Shown: positions 7,964 through 16,882, counted from the first letter of the stretch. The stretch is 64,000 bases of DNA from Longimicrobium sp. (GCF_036388275.1 NZ_DASVSF010000107.1:62001-126000); one strand, 5' to 3'. Numbers and translations are program-made. Notes: a model not told the origin generated them from the letters alone.

Positions 7964-10408
7964 GTGCCTGAATTCCAAGGCAACCGCCTTCTGCCCGAAC
8001 CCATGCCGCCCCCGCAGCCCTCGCCGGTGCTGCGTGGCGTTCCCACGCCCGAGCGCTACGGCTCGGCGGTGGACGAGGGCATTCCCCTGGGCGAGTACCT
8101 GGACGCTCTGCGGCGCTACGCGTGGCTGATCGTGGCTGCAGTGGTCCTTTCCATGGGCTTCGTGTGGTACAAGCTGCAGCGCGAGGTTCCGCACTACGCC
8201 GCCGCGTCGACAGTGCGCCTGGTGAACGCGCGCGAACAGATGGCGGGCGGCATCGCCCCCGGGCAGGTGCAGGACGCGCAGGGCTGGTACACCGACCCCA
8301 TCCTGTCGCAGATCCAGCTGCTGCGCAGCCGCGCGGTCGCCGCCGAGGTGGTCGATTCGCTGGGCCTGCGGCTGAGGCCCACGCTCCCCGGATTCCCCCG
8401 GTCGGCCATCAGGTCCATCCACGTTTCACCCGGCGCGCCCAATGGCGACACGGTGTCCTTTACCTTTCGGGCCGACCGTGTGGAGGCGCGGATGCGGGGG
8501 CGCGCCGTCGCGGCGGCCTACGGGCAGCCGCTGGACCTGGGCGCCGTGGCCGTTACCTTCGCCGGCCGGCCGGTCGGCGTTCCCACGGCCACGTTCCAGG
8601 TGGTCGACCACCAGGAAGCCGTGCTGGGCACGCTGGGGACGATGAACGTGGTGCAGCGCGAGCTCACCAACGTGATTGACATCCAGTTCACCGCCGACGA
8701 CCCCGTCCTGGCGCAGAAGGCGGCCAACGCGTTCGCCGTGGCGTTCCAGAACGTCAGCATGCGCTCGGCGCAGAACATCTCGCGGCGGCGGCGCCAGTTC
8801 GTCGAGGAGCAGCTGCGCCAGACCGACGGGCTGCTGCTGGTGGCGCAGCGGCAGCTCAGCGACTTCCGCCGCGGCGTACGCGCCTTTTCGCCCCGTGAAA
8901 AGTTCCGGGTGACGGAGGAGGGGCTGGCCGGGTTCCGCCTGCAGCGCCAGGACCTGCTGAGCGAAAAGCAGATCTACGACCAGATGGCGCGCGGGCTGGC
9001 CAGCGGGACCGGCCGCGAGAGCACCGAGCAGGTGGCTGCCCTGGCCGCCTCGCCCGAGGTGTCGACCAACGCGGGGATCGTTTCGCTGTACACCACGCTG
9101 CTGCGCTACCAGAGCGACCGCGACTCGCTGACCACCGGGCGCTGGTCCCGGGCGGCCAGCAACCCCGACGTGCAGCAGCTGGATTCGCTCATCAACACCT
9201 ACCGCGGCCGCCTGATGCGCGCCGTCGAGGCCCGCAGCGTCGCCCTCGCCGCGCGCATCGCCGTGCTGGACCAGGTGATGTCCGAGGACGCGGCCTCCAT
9301 CTCGGGGCTTCCCGAGGCTGAGGCCGACGAGATGAGGCTTTCGCGCGAGGTGGAGACGCTGCAGAAGCTGGTGGACGACCTGCGGCGCGAGCAGCAGGAG
9401 GCGCGCATCGACGAGGCGGTGCAGGCGGGGCAGGTAGACGTCGTGGACCTGGCCATGGCCCCAGGCACGCCGATCGGCGCGGGCGCCAAGCGCCGGTTGT
9501 TGTTCGCCCTGCTGATCGGCCTGATGCTGGGCGGCGGCGGCGCGCTGGTCCTGGACCGGCTGAACACGGCCATCAGCCGCCGTGAAGACGTGGAGACCGC
9601 CATGCGCGCGCCGGTGGTGGCGGTGATCCCCCGTTTGGGCGAGCCGCCGCGCGCCGCCGGCCGCCTGGGCACCGCCAAGCTGCTGGCCCGCCGCGGCGAG
9701 CCGGAGCGTACCGAGCAGCTGGTGGCGGTGAACGACGTGCAGTCGGCCGGCTCGCAGGCGTACCGCAAGCTGCGCACGCACCTGATCTTCGCGCAGCACG
9801 GCATGGCCATGCGCACTCTGCTGGTCACCAGCCCGGGCGCGTCGGAGGGCAAGACCACGGTCACGGCCAACCTGGCCGCCACCTTCGCGCAGCAGGGGCT
9901 GCGCGTGTGCGTGATCGACGCCGACCTGCGCCGCGCGCGCCTTCACGGCGTGTACGGGCTGCCGCGGGCGCCGGGGCTCACCGAGGTGCTGCTGGGCGAG
10001 GTGCCGCTGGACGAGGCGCTGCGCCCGTCCAAGGTCGACAAGCTGCACGTGCTGGCCGCCGGCCGGCTGGTTCCCCACGTGTCGGAGCTGCTGGGCGGCC
10101 CGGGAATGGGGCGGCTGATGCGCGTGCTGAGCGGCGTGTACGACCTGGTGGTGGTCGACACGCCTCCGGTGCTCGCCGCCGCCGACGCCGAGATCCTGGG
10201 CGCCCAGTCCGACGCCCTGCTGATGGTGGTGCGCGCGGGGCAGACGGAGCGCCACAGCGCGCAGCACGCCGCCGACCAGCTGCGCGCGGTGGGCGCGCGC
10301 ATCGTGGGCATCGTGCTCAACGACCCCGACCAGAAGATCGGGGGCCACGAGAAGTACGCCTACTACTACGACTCCTACGCGGACGAGGTAGAGGCGGACG
10401 GGGCGTGA
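7964..10408 (+). CDS. Wzc-like polysaccharide co-polymerase / tyrosine autokinase
   Basis: 814 residues. Order: cytoplasmic Pro-rich N-terminus; TM helix ~50-68; long periplasmic Wzz-type region with coiled coil; TM helix ~509-531; BY-kinase domain. The kinase has Walker A PGASEGKTTVTANL (~623-636), Walker A' VCVIDADLRRARLHG and Walker B LVVVDTPP. The C-terminus has a tyrosine cluster, KYAYYYDSY (~798-806), the usual autophosphorylation tail. Such proteins control chain length and export of capsule or exopolysaccharide. Start is GTG 7964 or possibly ATG 8003. It follows the reductase by 21 bases, so it closes the polysaccharide operon; no flippase, polymerase or Wza-like porin is visible in the window. 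Confidence 0.88.
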   Translation: MPEFQGNRLLPEPMPPPQPSPVLRGVPTPERYGSAVDEGIPLGEYLDALRRYAWLIVAAVVLSMGFVWYKLQREVPHYAAASTVRLVNAREQMAGGIAPGQVQDAQGWYTDPILSQIQLLRSRAVAAEVVDSLGLRLRPTLPGFPRSAIRSIHVSPGAPNGDTVSFTFRADRVEARMRGRAVAAAYGQPLDLGAVAVTFAGRPVGVPTATFQVVDHQEAVLGTLGTMNVVQRELTNVIDIQFTADDPVLAQKAANAFAVAFQNVSMRSAQNISRRRRQFVEEQLRQTDGLLLVAQRQLSDFRRGVRAFSPREKFRVTEEGLAGFRLQRQDLLSEKQIYDQMARGLASGTGRESTEQVAALAASPEVSTNAGIVSLYTTLLRYQSDRDSLTTGRWSRAASNPDVQQLDSLINTYRGRLMRAVEARSVALAARIAVLDQVMSEDAASISGLPEAEADEMRLSREVETLQKLVDDLRREQQEARIDEAVQAGQVDVVDLAMAPGTPIGAGAKRRLLFALLIGLMLGGGGALVLDRLNTAISRREDVETAMRAPVVAVIPRLGEPPRAAGRLGTAKLLARRGEPERTEQLVAVNDVQSAGSQAYRKLRTHLIFAQHGMAMRTLLVTSPGASEGKTTVTANLAATFAQQGLRVCVIDADLRRARLHGVYGLPRAPGLTEVLLGEVPLDEALRPSKVDKLHVLAAGRLVPHVSELLGGPGMGRLMRVLSGVYDLVVVDTPPVLAAADAEILGAQSDALLMVVRAGQTERHSAQHAADQLRAVGARIVGIVLNDPDQKIGGHEKYAYYYDSYADEVEADGA

Positions 10409-10426
10409 GCGCCGGCGCACAGCAAG

Positions 10427-10452
10427 ACGGGCCGTCCACGAGGGCGGCCCGT
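10427..10452 (+). terminator. Hairpin terminator after the polysaccharide cluster
   Basis: ACGGGCCG pairs with CGGCCCGT around a 10-base loop, followed by TTTGCTT. It lies 18 bases after the kinase stop codon. Confidence 0.65.
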
Positions 10453-10597
10453 TTGCTTCATTCAGGCCCCTCGTCGCGCCCGGAGCCGTGTCATCGCATC
10501 CTTCATCGGGGGACGAAAATTTGGTCCGGCCTGTGGCTCAACCGGGGCGGGCCGAAGCCGACCGGGGTGCGACCGATCCAGGGACCTGGCCCGCGCG

Positions 10598-10626
10598 TTG
10601 AACCCGCGTGCCCCAGAGCGTATATT
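10598..10626 (+). promoter_or_regulatory. Sigma-70-type promoter of yebC
   Basis: TTGAAC (10598-10603), 17-base spacer, TATATT (10621-10626), then a leader of about 50 bases with a GGGAGG ribosome binding site at 10671-10676, six bases before the ATG. It would drive yebC-ruvC-ruvA. Confidence 0.7.
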
Positions 10627-10682
10627 GATCGGCCTGCATTCTAGCGATCATCAACGAGATCATCAGCGACGGGAGGTGCCCG

Positions 10683-11426
10683 ATGGCCGGGCATAGCAAG
10701 TGGAAGCAGATCAAGCACAAGAAGGCGCTCACCGACAACCGTCGCGCCGCCACCTGGACCAAGAAGATCCGTGAGATCACCGTCGCCGCCAAGGAAGGCG
10801 GCGGCGACCCCGCGGGCAACCCGCGGCTGCGCCTGGCCATCGACACGGCCAAGTCGGTGAACATGCCCAACGAGAACATCGAGCGCGCCATCAAGAAGGG
10901 CACGGGCGAGCTCGAGGGGGTGAACTACGAGGAGATCACCTACGAAGCGTACGGCCCCGCCGGCGTCGCCATCATGATCGAATCGCTCACCGACAACGGC
11001 AACCGCACCGTCGCCGACATCCGCCGCTGGCTCTCGCGCAACGGCGGCAACCTGGGCAGCTCCGGCAGCGTGGCCTGGATGTTCGACCGCCGTGGCCAGA
11101 TCTCCATCGACGGCTCCAAGCACGACGAGGAGACGGTGATGATGGCGGCGCTGGACGCCGGCGCCCTGGACGTGGAGACCGGCGAGGACGGCCACACGGT
11201 CTACACCGAGGTCGCCGACTTCCACGCGGTGCAGGACGCGCTGCGCGCCGCGGGCATCGAGTGGGAAGACGCCGAGCTGGCGATGGTCCCCAAGACCGAG
11301 ATCCGCGTGGAGGGCGCCGACGCCGAGCAGCTCGTCAAGCTGCTGGAACTGCTGGAAGAGCTGGACGACGTGCAGAAGGTTTACACCAACGCCGATCTTG
11401 ACGCCGACGCCCTGGCAGGGGTGTGA
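10683..11426 (+). CDS. yebC: YebC/PmpR family regulatory protein
   Basis: 247 residues, usual family length. The N-terminus MAGHSKWKQIKHKK is invariant in the family, and NPRLRLAIDTAKSVNMPNEN and TDNGNRTVADIR are conserved. Family members act as DNA-binding regulators and, in recent work, as translation factors that relieve ribosome stalling. It is immediately followed by ruvC with a 4-base overlap, the common bacterial order yebC-ruvC-ruvA-ruvB. Confidence 0.95.
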   Translation: MAGHSKWKQIKHKKALTDNRRAATWTKKIREITVAAKEGGGDPAGNPRLRLAIDTAKSVNMPNENIERAIKKGTGELEGVNYEEITYEAYGPAGVAIMIESLTDNGNRTVADIRRWLSRNGGNLGSSGSVAWMFDRRGQISIDGSKHDEETVMMAALDAGALDVETGEDGHTVYTEVADFHAVQDALRAAGIEWEDAELAMVPKTEIRVEGADAEQLVKLLELLEELDDVQKVYTNADLDADALAGV

Positions 11427-11989
11427 GCCTGGGCCTTCCCCCGTCCGAGTCCGTGGTGCTGGGGGTGGATCCCGGCACGGCGGTCACCGGATACGGCGTC
11501 GTCCGCCGGGCCGCGGACGGCGCCCTTTCGCTGCTGGAGTGCGGCGTCGTCCGCACCGATCCCAAGGATGACCTCGCGGACCGGTTGCGCGTGATCTTCG
11601 AGGGCCTTTCGGAAGTCATCGAGCGTACCAGGCCCGCGGTCGTCTCGGTCGAGGGCGTGTTCTACGCCAAGAACGTCCGCACGTCCGTCGTCCTGGGCCA
11701 CGCCCGCGGCGCCGTGCTGCTCGCTGCCGCGCTCAAGGGGCTGCGCGTGGCCGAGTACCCCCCCGCCGAGGTGAAGGCCGCCGTGGTGGGCGCCGGCCGT
11801 GCGACCAAGGACCAAGTGGGGCTGATGGTGCAGCGCCACCTGAAGCTGCGCGAGGTCCCCCGTCCCCACGACGCGGCGGACGGCGTGGCGCTCGCGCTCA
11901 CGCACTGCTTCCGCGGCTTCGGCCCGCAGCTCAAGGCGCCGATTCCCCTTACGTTCGCGAACCTGCAGAAGCTGGGAGGCCGCCGATGA
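11423..11989 (+). CDS. ruvC: Crossover junction endodeoxyribonuclease RuvC
   Basis: 188 residues from a GTG overlapping the yebC stop. Resolves Holliday junctions in recombinational repair as a dimer. Acidic metal-binding residues are visible: D16 (GVDPGTAVTGYG), E77 (SVEGVFYAKN), D150 and D153 (PHDAADGVALAL). The N-terminus is about nine residues longer than typical RuvC. Coupled to ruvA by ATGA. Confidence 0.95.
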   Translation: MSLGLPPSESVVLGVDPGTAVTGYGVVRRAADGALSLLECGVVRTDPKDDLADRLRVIFEGLSEVIERTRPAVVSVEGVFYAKNVRTSVVLGHARGAVLLAAALKGLRVAEYPPAEVKAAVVGAGRATKDQVGLMVQRHLKLREVPRPHDAADGVALALTHCFRGFGPQLKAPIPLTFANLQKLGGRR

Positions 11990-12573
11990 TCTCGCGCATC
12001 CGCGGCGAGCTGATCGTCCGCGACCTGGAACGCGTGGAGGTGATGACCTCCGGCGGCGTGGCGTACGAAATCTCCATCCCCACAACCGTCTTCGAGCGCC
12101 TGCCGCGCCTGGGCGAGCAGGTGACCATCCGCACCTACCACTTGGTGCGCGAAGACGCGGTGATGCTCTTCGGGTTTCTCGACGACACCGAGAAGACCGT
12201 GTTCACCCGGCTGCTGGCCGTGAACATGGTGGGCCCGCGGCTGGCGCTGGGCCTCCTTTCGGCGCTGACGGCGGAGCAGGTGGTGCGCGCCGTACGCGAG
12301 CGGAACGCGGCGGCGCTGACGGCGGTGTCGGGCGTCGGCAAGAAGACGGGCGAGCGCATCGTCCTGGAGCTGACGGGCAAGCTGGACGACATCGCCTTCG
12401 CCTCGTCCGCGCTCGGCCAGCGTGCCCCCGCCGCCGAAGAGGCCCTGCGCGCCCTCACCGCGCTGGGCGTCACCACGGCGGACGCGGACCGCGCGGTGCG
12501 CTCCGTCGTCCAGGAGAAGGGAAGCCTCTCCGCGCCGGAGCTGATCCGCGAGGCGCTCGCGCGGCTGAAGTAA
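11986..12573 (+). CDS. ruvA: Holliday junction branch migration protein RuvA
   Basis: 195 residues. RuvA tetramers bind the four-way junction and load the RuvB motor. The N-terminal OB-fold MISRIRGELIVRD, the helix-hairpin-helix region LTAVSGVGKKTGERIVLEL, and the C-terminal RuvB-binding domain (ALTALGVTTADADRAVR) are all present. ATG overlaps the ruvC stop. A strong hairpin follows, so ruvB is probably transcribed separately. Confidence 0.95.
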   Translation: MISRIRGELIVRDLERVEVMTSGGVAYEISIPTTVFERLPRLGEQVTIRTYHLVREDAVMLFGFLDDTEKTVFTRLLAVNMVGPRLALGLLSALTAEQVVRAVRERNAAALTAVSGVGKKTGERIVLELTGKLDDIAFASSALGQRAPAAEEALRALTALGVTTADADRAVRSVVQEKGSLSAPELIREALARLK

Positions 12574-12588
12574 AGGCGGGCAGCGCCC

Positions 12589-12619
12589 GATCCCCTTCCG
12601 CCTTCGGCGGGAGGGGATC
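12589..12619 (+). terminator. Strong hairpin between ruvA and ruvB
   Basis: GATCCCCTTCCGCC pairs with GGCGGGAGGGGATC (one G-T pair) around a TTC loop, followed by TTCGCG. The T-run is short, so it could be an attenuator or partial terminator. It separates ruvA from ruvB, which are often directly adjacent. Confidence 0.6.
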
Positions 12620-12702
12620 TTCGCGTAAAACCTCTGGTGTGATCCGAAGAAAAGCCGTACATTGTTGACGGACGGCATTCCACGACCCGGAACCATCGCC
12701 TG

Positions 12703-13791
12703 ATGTCCCAGCAGCAACCGCGCTCCGAGATCACCACGCCCGCCGCGCTGACCGACGAGGAAGGCAGCGAGCTCAGCCTGCGCCCGCAGCGCCTGGCTGA
12801 GTTCATCGGGCAGGACAAGGTCAAGGAGTCGCTGCAGATCGCCATCGACGCGGCGCTCAGCCGCCGCGAGCCGCTGGACCACACCCTGTTCTACGGCCCG
12901 CCCGGGCTGGGCAAGACCACGCTGGCGCTGCTGATGGCACGCGAGCTGGGCGTCAACATCAAGATCACCGCCGCCCCCGTGCTCGAAAAGCCGGCGGACC
13001 TGGTCCGCGAGCTGACCACGCTGCGTGAGGGCGACATCCTCTTCATCGACGAGATCCACCGCCTGCGTCCCATCATCGAGGAGTTCCTGTACCCCGCGAT
13101 GGAGGACTGGCGGATCGACGTGCGTCTTTCGGACGGGCCGCATGCGCAGATGATCTCCATGCCCATCGAAAAGTTCACGTTGATCGGGGCCACCACGCGC
13201 TATGGCCTGCTCACGCCCCCCATGCGCGCCCGCTTCGGCATCGTGCAGCGGCTTCACTACTATCCCGTGCAGCACCTGGCCTTCATCGTGGAGCGCACCG
13301 CTGAGATCCTGGGCGTGGGGTGCGAGAAGCACGGGGCGATGGAGATTGCGCGGCGGTCGCGGGGCACGCCGCGCGTTGCCAACCGGCTGATGCGCCGCGT
13401 GCGCGACTACGCCCAGGTGCGCGCGGACGGCGTGATCACCCGCGAGGTGGCCGACGCGGCGCTGCTGATGCTGGACGTGGACGAGTTCGGCCTGGACGAG
13501 ATGGATACGCGGGTGCTGCGCAGCATGATCGAGCAGTTCGGCGGCGGGCCCGTGGGGCTGAATACCCTGGCCGTGGCCATTGGTGAGGACGCCGGGACGC
13601 TGGAAGAGGTGTACGAGCCCTTCCTGATCCAGAACGGTTTCCTGATGCGCACGCCGCGCGGACGCGTGGCGACGGCGCTGGCCTACCGCCGCTTCGGCTA
13701 CGCGCCACCGGTGGACGGCGCCGGCGCCAACCTCCCCGGCATGTTCGGCGGGGCGGCGGGACCGGTGCAGCCCAACCTGTTCGACGCGTGA
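12703..13791 (+). CDS. ruvB: Holliday junction branch migration ATPase RuvB
   Basis: 362 residues. AAA+ hexameric motor: Walker A GPPGLGKTTLA, Walker B LFIDEIHRL, sensor 1 GATTR, and the arginine-finger region PPMRARFG. The C-terminal winged helix holds TPRGRVAT. A TACATT at 12658-12663, 40 bases before the ATG, could be a -10 element, but no good -35 is visible. The 3' end overlaps queA by 4 bases. Confidence 0.96.
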   Translation: MSQQQPRSEITTPAALTDEEGSELSLRPQRLAEFIGQDKVKESLQIAIDAALSRREPLDHTLFYGPPGLGKTTLALLMARELGVNIKITAAPVLEKPADLVRELTTLREGDILFIDEIHRLRPIIEEFLYPAMEDWRIDVRLSDGPHAQMISMPIEKFTLIGATTRYGLLTPPMRARFGIVQRLHYYPVQHLAFIVERTAEILGVGCEKHGAMEIARRSRGTPRVANRLMRRVRDYAQVRADGVITREVADAALLMLDVDEFGLDEMDTRVLRSMIEQFGGGPVGLNTLAVAIGEDAGTLEEVYEPFLIQNGFLMRTPRGRVATALAYRRFGYAPPVDGAGANLPGMFGGAAGPVQPNLFDA

Positions 13792-14834
13792 CGGAGCGCG
13801 CGTTCCGCACGTCGGACTTCGATTTTCACCTTCCGCCGGAGCAGGTAGCCCAGGCTCCGGCGGAGCGGCGCGACGCCAGCCGGCTGCTGGTGGTGGACCG
13901 CTCCACCAGCGAACTGCACCACGGCGTCTTTTCCGACCTCCTGGAATACGTGCCCGCGGGAGACGCCCTCGTGCTGAACGAGACGCGCGTCTTTCCCGCG
14001 CGCCTGCTCGGGCGCAAGGCCACGGGTGCCGCCGCCGAGGTGCTGCTTCTGCACCCGCACGGCGGCGAGGAAAAGGTGTGGACGGCGCTCGTACGCCCCG
14101 GCGCCAAGCTCAAGCCCGGGCGCACGGTGGAGGTGGGCGAGGAGCTTTCGGTGGAGATCGTGGACTCCACCCCCGGCGGCGAGCGCATCGTGCGGCTGGT
14201 GACGCCGCTGCCCCTGGCCGAGGCGCTGGACCGCTACGGCGAGGTGCCGCTGCCGCCCTACGTGGAGCGGAGCGCGACGGAGGCGGACCGCGAGCGCTAC
14301 CAGACGGTCTACGCGCGCGAGCGGGGCTCCGTCGCCGCGCCCACGGCGGGCCTCCACTTCACCCCCGAGCTGATCGCGGCCTTCGAGGCCAAGGGCGTGC
14401 GCATCGCCCGCCTGGTCCTTCACGTGGGCGTCGGCACCTTTCGCCCCGTTGAGGCCGAGGACCCCGCCGAGCACCGCATGCACTCCGAGTGGTACAGCGT
14501 GTCCGGCGAGGCGGCGGCGGCCGTCAACGAGACGCGCGCGGCCGGCGGCTCCATCTGGGCCGTCGGCACCACCGTCGTGCGCACGCTGGAGTCCGCGGCC
14601 ACGGACGACGGCCTGGTGCACGCGGGCGACGGGTGGACGGACATCTTCATCCGCCCGCCGTACCGCTTCAAGGCCGTGGACCACCTGGTCACCAACTTCC
14701 ACCTCCCGCGGAGCACGCTGTTGATGCTGGTGGCGGCTTTGGGAGGATACGAACGGGTGATGAGGGCGTACAGCGAGGCGGTAGAGCGCGGATACCGGTT
14801 CTTTTCCTACGGTGACGCGATGGTCCTCCTGTGA
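13788..14834 (+). CDS. queA: S-adenosylmethionine:tRNA ribosyltransferase-isomerase
   Basis: 348 residues from a GTG in the ruvB stop. QueA transfers the ribosyl moiety of SAM to preQ1 in tRNA to make epoxyqueuosine. Typical motifs: FDFHLPPEQVAQAPAERRD near the N-terminus, LNETRVFPARLLG, APTAGLHFT and the C-terminal NFHLPRSTLLMLV. Linked with tgt downstream (same pathway), though three small genes lie between. Confidence 0.96.
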   Translation: MTERAFRTSDFDFHLPPEQVAQAPAERRDASRLLVVDRSTSELHHGVFSDLLEYVPAGDALVLNETRVFPARLLGRKATGAAAEVLLLHPHGGEEKVWTALVRPGAKLKPGRTVEVGEELSVEIVDSTPGGERIVRLVTPLPLAEALDRYGEVPLPPYVERSATEADRERYQTVYARERGSVAAPTAGLHFTPELIAAFEAKGVRIARLVLHVGVGTFRPVEAEDPAEHRMHSEWYSVSGEAAAAVNETRAAGGSIWAVGTTVVRTLESAATDDGLVHAGDGWTDIFIRPPYRFKAVDHLVTNFHLPRSTLLMLVAALGGYERVMRAYSEAVERGYRFFSYGDAMVLL

Positions 14835-14896
14835 CGGCTTCCGGATGGTGGTAAGACGTGGTCTAAATACCCTGAAACAAACCACTTGCGCAACAG

Positions 14897-14926
14897 CGGA
14901 CCGGCGATCATCATTCGTCCGGTCCG
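14897..14926 (+). terminator. Terminator after queA
   Basis: CGGACCGG pairs with CCGGTCCG across a 14-base loop, followed by TTTGCATTTT. It ends the ruvB-queA transcript. Confidence 0.7.
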
Positions 14927-14958
14927 TTTGCATTTTGCTCACCCGAGGGACGGGGACC

Positions 14959-15069
14959 ATGGGTCCGATGCTCAGGTGGTTCGTCTTCACGATCGCGTTC
15001 GGCCTGCTGCCGTTCGGGGTTTCGATGCTGCTGAACGAGTTCGGCGGGGCCGTGTCGGCGCGGCGCTGA
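14959..15069 (+). CDS. Small membrane peptide, possibly the 5' part of a frameshifted gene
   Basis: 36 residues: one transmembrane helix (WFVFTIAFGLLPFGVSMLL) then a short tail. A purine-rich GAGGGACGGGG lies just upstream of the ATG. It stops at TGA 15067-15069, where a second reading frame with three more hydrophobic helices begins. Joined by a one-base shift the two would make a four-helix membrane protein, so either this is one gene broken by a frameshift or two coupled genes with a CTGA overlap. No family recognised. Confidence 0.45.
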   Translation: MGPMLRWFVFTIAFGLLPFGVSMLLNEFGGAVSARR

Positions 15070-15431
15070 CCTCGCCCGCGTTGCTCTTTTTCGCCGTGAT
15101 GGTGTGTGCCGCCCAGGTCAGCGGACTCCTGGTTACGCTCTCCGCCGAGGAGCCGATCTCTCCGAGCCGGCGCGACCTGCTGTCGGCTTGTTTTGGCGTG
15201 TTCCTGCTGGGCGGCGTGTTCTCCGCCATGCTGTACGGGGTCTACGTGAATCATGAATTCAACGACCCCGGGGCGCGGTGGAACGCAACGTGTTCACGTG
15301 CTGGCGTAAAACTGGACGGTTGTGCGGAATGGCTGACTTTTCGCATGAACCTGTTTACGTTTTCCATTTGGGTGGCCGCGTTCGCGGGATTGGTGGGTAC
15401 CTGGGCCGAGTGGATGAGGAGCCGAGCATGA
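15066..15431 (+). CDS. Small membrane protein with three predicted helices
   Basis: About 121 residues if translation starts at the CTG overlapping the preceding TGA; TTG 15081 and GTG 15096 are alternatives. Helices: LLFFAVMVCAAQVSGLLVTL, LLSACFGVFLLGGVFSAMLY and FTFSIWVAAFAGLVGTW; a loop of about 35 residues between the last two contains two Cys. The stop overlaps the next start (ATGA), which supports this frame being translated. Function unknown. Confidence 0.5.
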   Translation: MTSPALLFFAVMVCAAQVSGLLVTLSAEEPISPSRRDLLSACFGVFLLGGVFSAMLYGVYVNHEFNDPGARWNATCSRAGVKLDGCAEWLTFRMNLFTFSIWVAAFAGLVGTWAEWMRSRA

Positions 15432-15619
15432 ACATCGAAACGTTCAACCAGACCGTCCTGATCCTGGGTTGGGTCGTGGTCGGGCTGATGGGGGTTGTTG
15501 GCGTGGTCAGCTTTGCGGTGGTGATGTACGAGGACCACATCGCGCCGAAGAAGTGCGCCGCATTCCCGGAGCGGCGGGTGGGGCCGGCGGACCGGCGGGT
15601 GCACATCAGGACGCGCTGA
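15428..15619 (+). CDS. Small single-helix membrane protein
   Basis: 63 residues, ATG within the previous stop. One TM helix (LGWVVVGLMGVVGVVSFAVVM) followed by a basic cytoplasmic tail. Third member of a small membrane operon between queA and tgt. No homologous family recognised. Confidence 0.5.
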   Translation: MNIETFNQTVLILGWVVVGLMGVVGVVSFAVVMYEDHIAPKKCAAFPERRVGPADRRVHIRTR

Positions 15620-15713
15620 CGTGGCCGAATGCAGGTCGCGCCTTGCCGTCGCCCCCCGCATCCGCCAAACTACCGGCCTGCCGACGCATGCGGGTGACGG
15701 CGCGGGTTTGACC

Positions 15714-15721
15714 AGGGGAGG
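15714..15721 (+). promoter_or_regulatory. Ribosome binding site that fixes the CTG start of tgt
   Basis: AGGGGAGG with a six-base spacer (CGCAGT) to CTG 15728. No ATG, GTG or TTG occurs in the tgt frame at a usable distance. Confidence 0.7.
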
Positions 15722-15727
15722 CGCAGT

Positions 15728-16882
15728 CTGTTCGAGTTCCAGATCCACGCGACCGAAGGCGCCGCGCGTACGGGCACGCTCACGCTGCCCCACGGGCAGG
15801 TGCAGACGCCCGTGTTCATGCCCGTCGGCACGCAGGCGACGGTCAAGACGCTGACGCCCACCGAGGTGGCGGGGCTAGGCGCGCAGATCATCCTGGGCAA
15901 CACCTACCACCTGTACCTGCGCCCCGGGCACGACCTGGTGCGCGAGATGGGCGGCCTTCACCGCTTCCAGGGGTGGGACGGGCCGATCCTGACGGACTCG
16001 GGCGGGTTCCAGGTGTTCTCTCTTTCCGACATCAACACGATCGAGGAAGAGGGCGTCACCTTCCAGAGCCACATCGACGGCTCGCGCCACCTGTTCACCC
16101 CCGAGCGGGTGATGGAGATCGAGCGGGCGCTGGGGGCCGACATCATCATGGCCTTCGACCAGTGCCCGCCGGGACAGTCGTCGCGCGAGGTGGCGACAGA
16201 GGCGTACGAGCGCACCCTGCGCTGGCTGGAACGCTGCCGCCGCCGCTTCGGCGAGCTGCCGGGCGAGGACCCGGAAGGCCCGGTGCAGACACTGTTTCCC
16301 ATCGTGCAGGGTGGGGTGTACGAGGACCTGCGGCGCGAATCGGCGCGGGCCACGCTTTCGGCGGGCGACTGGCACGGCATCGCCATCGGCGGGCTGTCGG
16401 TGGGCGAGCCCAAGCCGAAGATGCACGCCATGCTCGAGGCCGTGCAGCCGGAGCTTCCGCCCGGGCTGCCGCGCTACCTGATGGGCGTGGGCTACCCGGA
16501 CGACCTTCTGGAGGCGATCGCCCGGGGCGTGGACATGTTCGACTGCGTGGCGCCCACCCGGAACGGGCGCAACGGCGCGGTGTGGATCGCGGGCGAGGGG
16601 CAGGCGAACATCAAGCAGCACCGCTTTCGCGCCGACCCGGGGCCGCTGGATCCCGAGTGCGACTGCTACACCTGCCGCACCTACACGCGGGCGTACCTGC
16701 GCCACCTGTTCGTGGCGGGCGAGGGGCTGAGCATGCGGCTGCTCTCCATCCACAACCTGCGGTTCCTGGTGCGGCTGGCGGAAACGTCGCGCGAACGGAT
16801 CGCGGCGGGCGACTTCACCTCGTGGAGCCGCGCCTGGCTGGACCGCTTTCACGCGGGCAAGGCGGCCCGCGCCAACGCCTGA
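15728..16882 (+). CDS. tgt: Queuine/preQ1 tRNA-guanine transglycosylase, CTG start
   Basis: 384 residues; E. coli Tgt has 375. Exchanges G34 of GUN anticodons for preQ1. Motifs: TPVFMPVGTQATVK, LTDSGGFQVFSL (substrate-binding region), FDCVAPTRNGR (nucleophilic Asp), and the zinc site CDCYTC followed by His in RHLF. The family N-terminus (F-E-F/L...TDG.AR.G.L) is matched only if translation starts at CTG 15728, which sits six bases after a perfect AGGGGAGG (15714-15721). The first ATG/GTG in frame (GTG 15800) would delete the first beta strand. Neighbouring yajC, def and fmt follow. Confidence 0.93.
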   Translation: MFEFQIHATEGAARTGTLTLPHGQVQTPVFMPVGTQATVKTLTPTEVAGLGAQIILGNTYHLYLRPGHDLVREMGGLHRFQGWDGPILTDSGGFQVFSLSDINTIEEEGVTFQSHIDGSRHLFTPERVMEIERALGADIIMAFDQCPPGQSSREVATEAYERTLRWLERCRRRFGELPGEDPEGPVQTLFPIVQGGVYEDLRRESARATLSAGDWHGIAIGGLSVGEPKPKMHAMLEAVQPELPPGLPRYLMGVGYPDDLLEAIARGVDMFDCVAPTRNGRNGAVWIAGEGQANIKQHRFRADPGPLDPECDCYTCRTYTRAYLRHLFVAGEGLSMRLLSIHNLRFLVRLAETSRERIAAGDFTSWSRAWLDRFHAGKAARANA

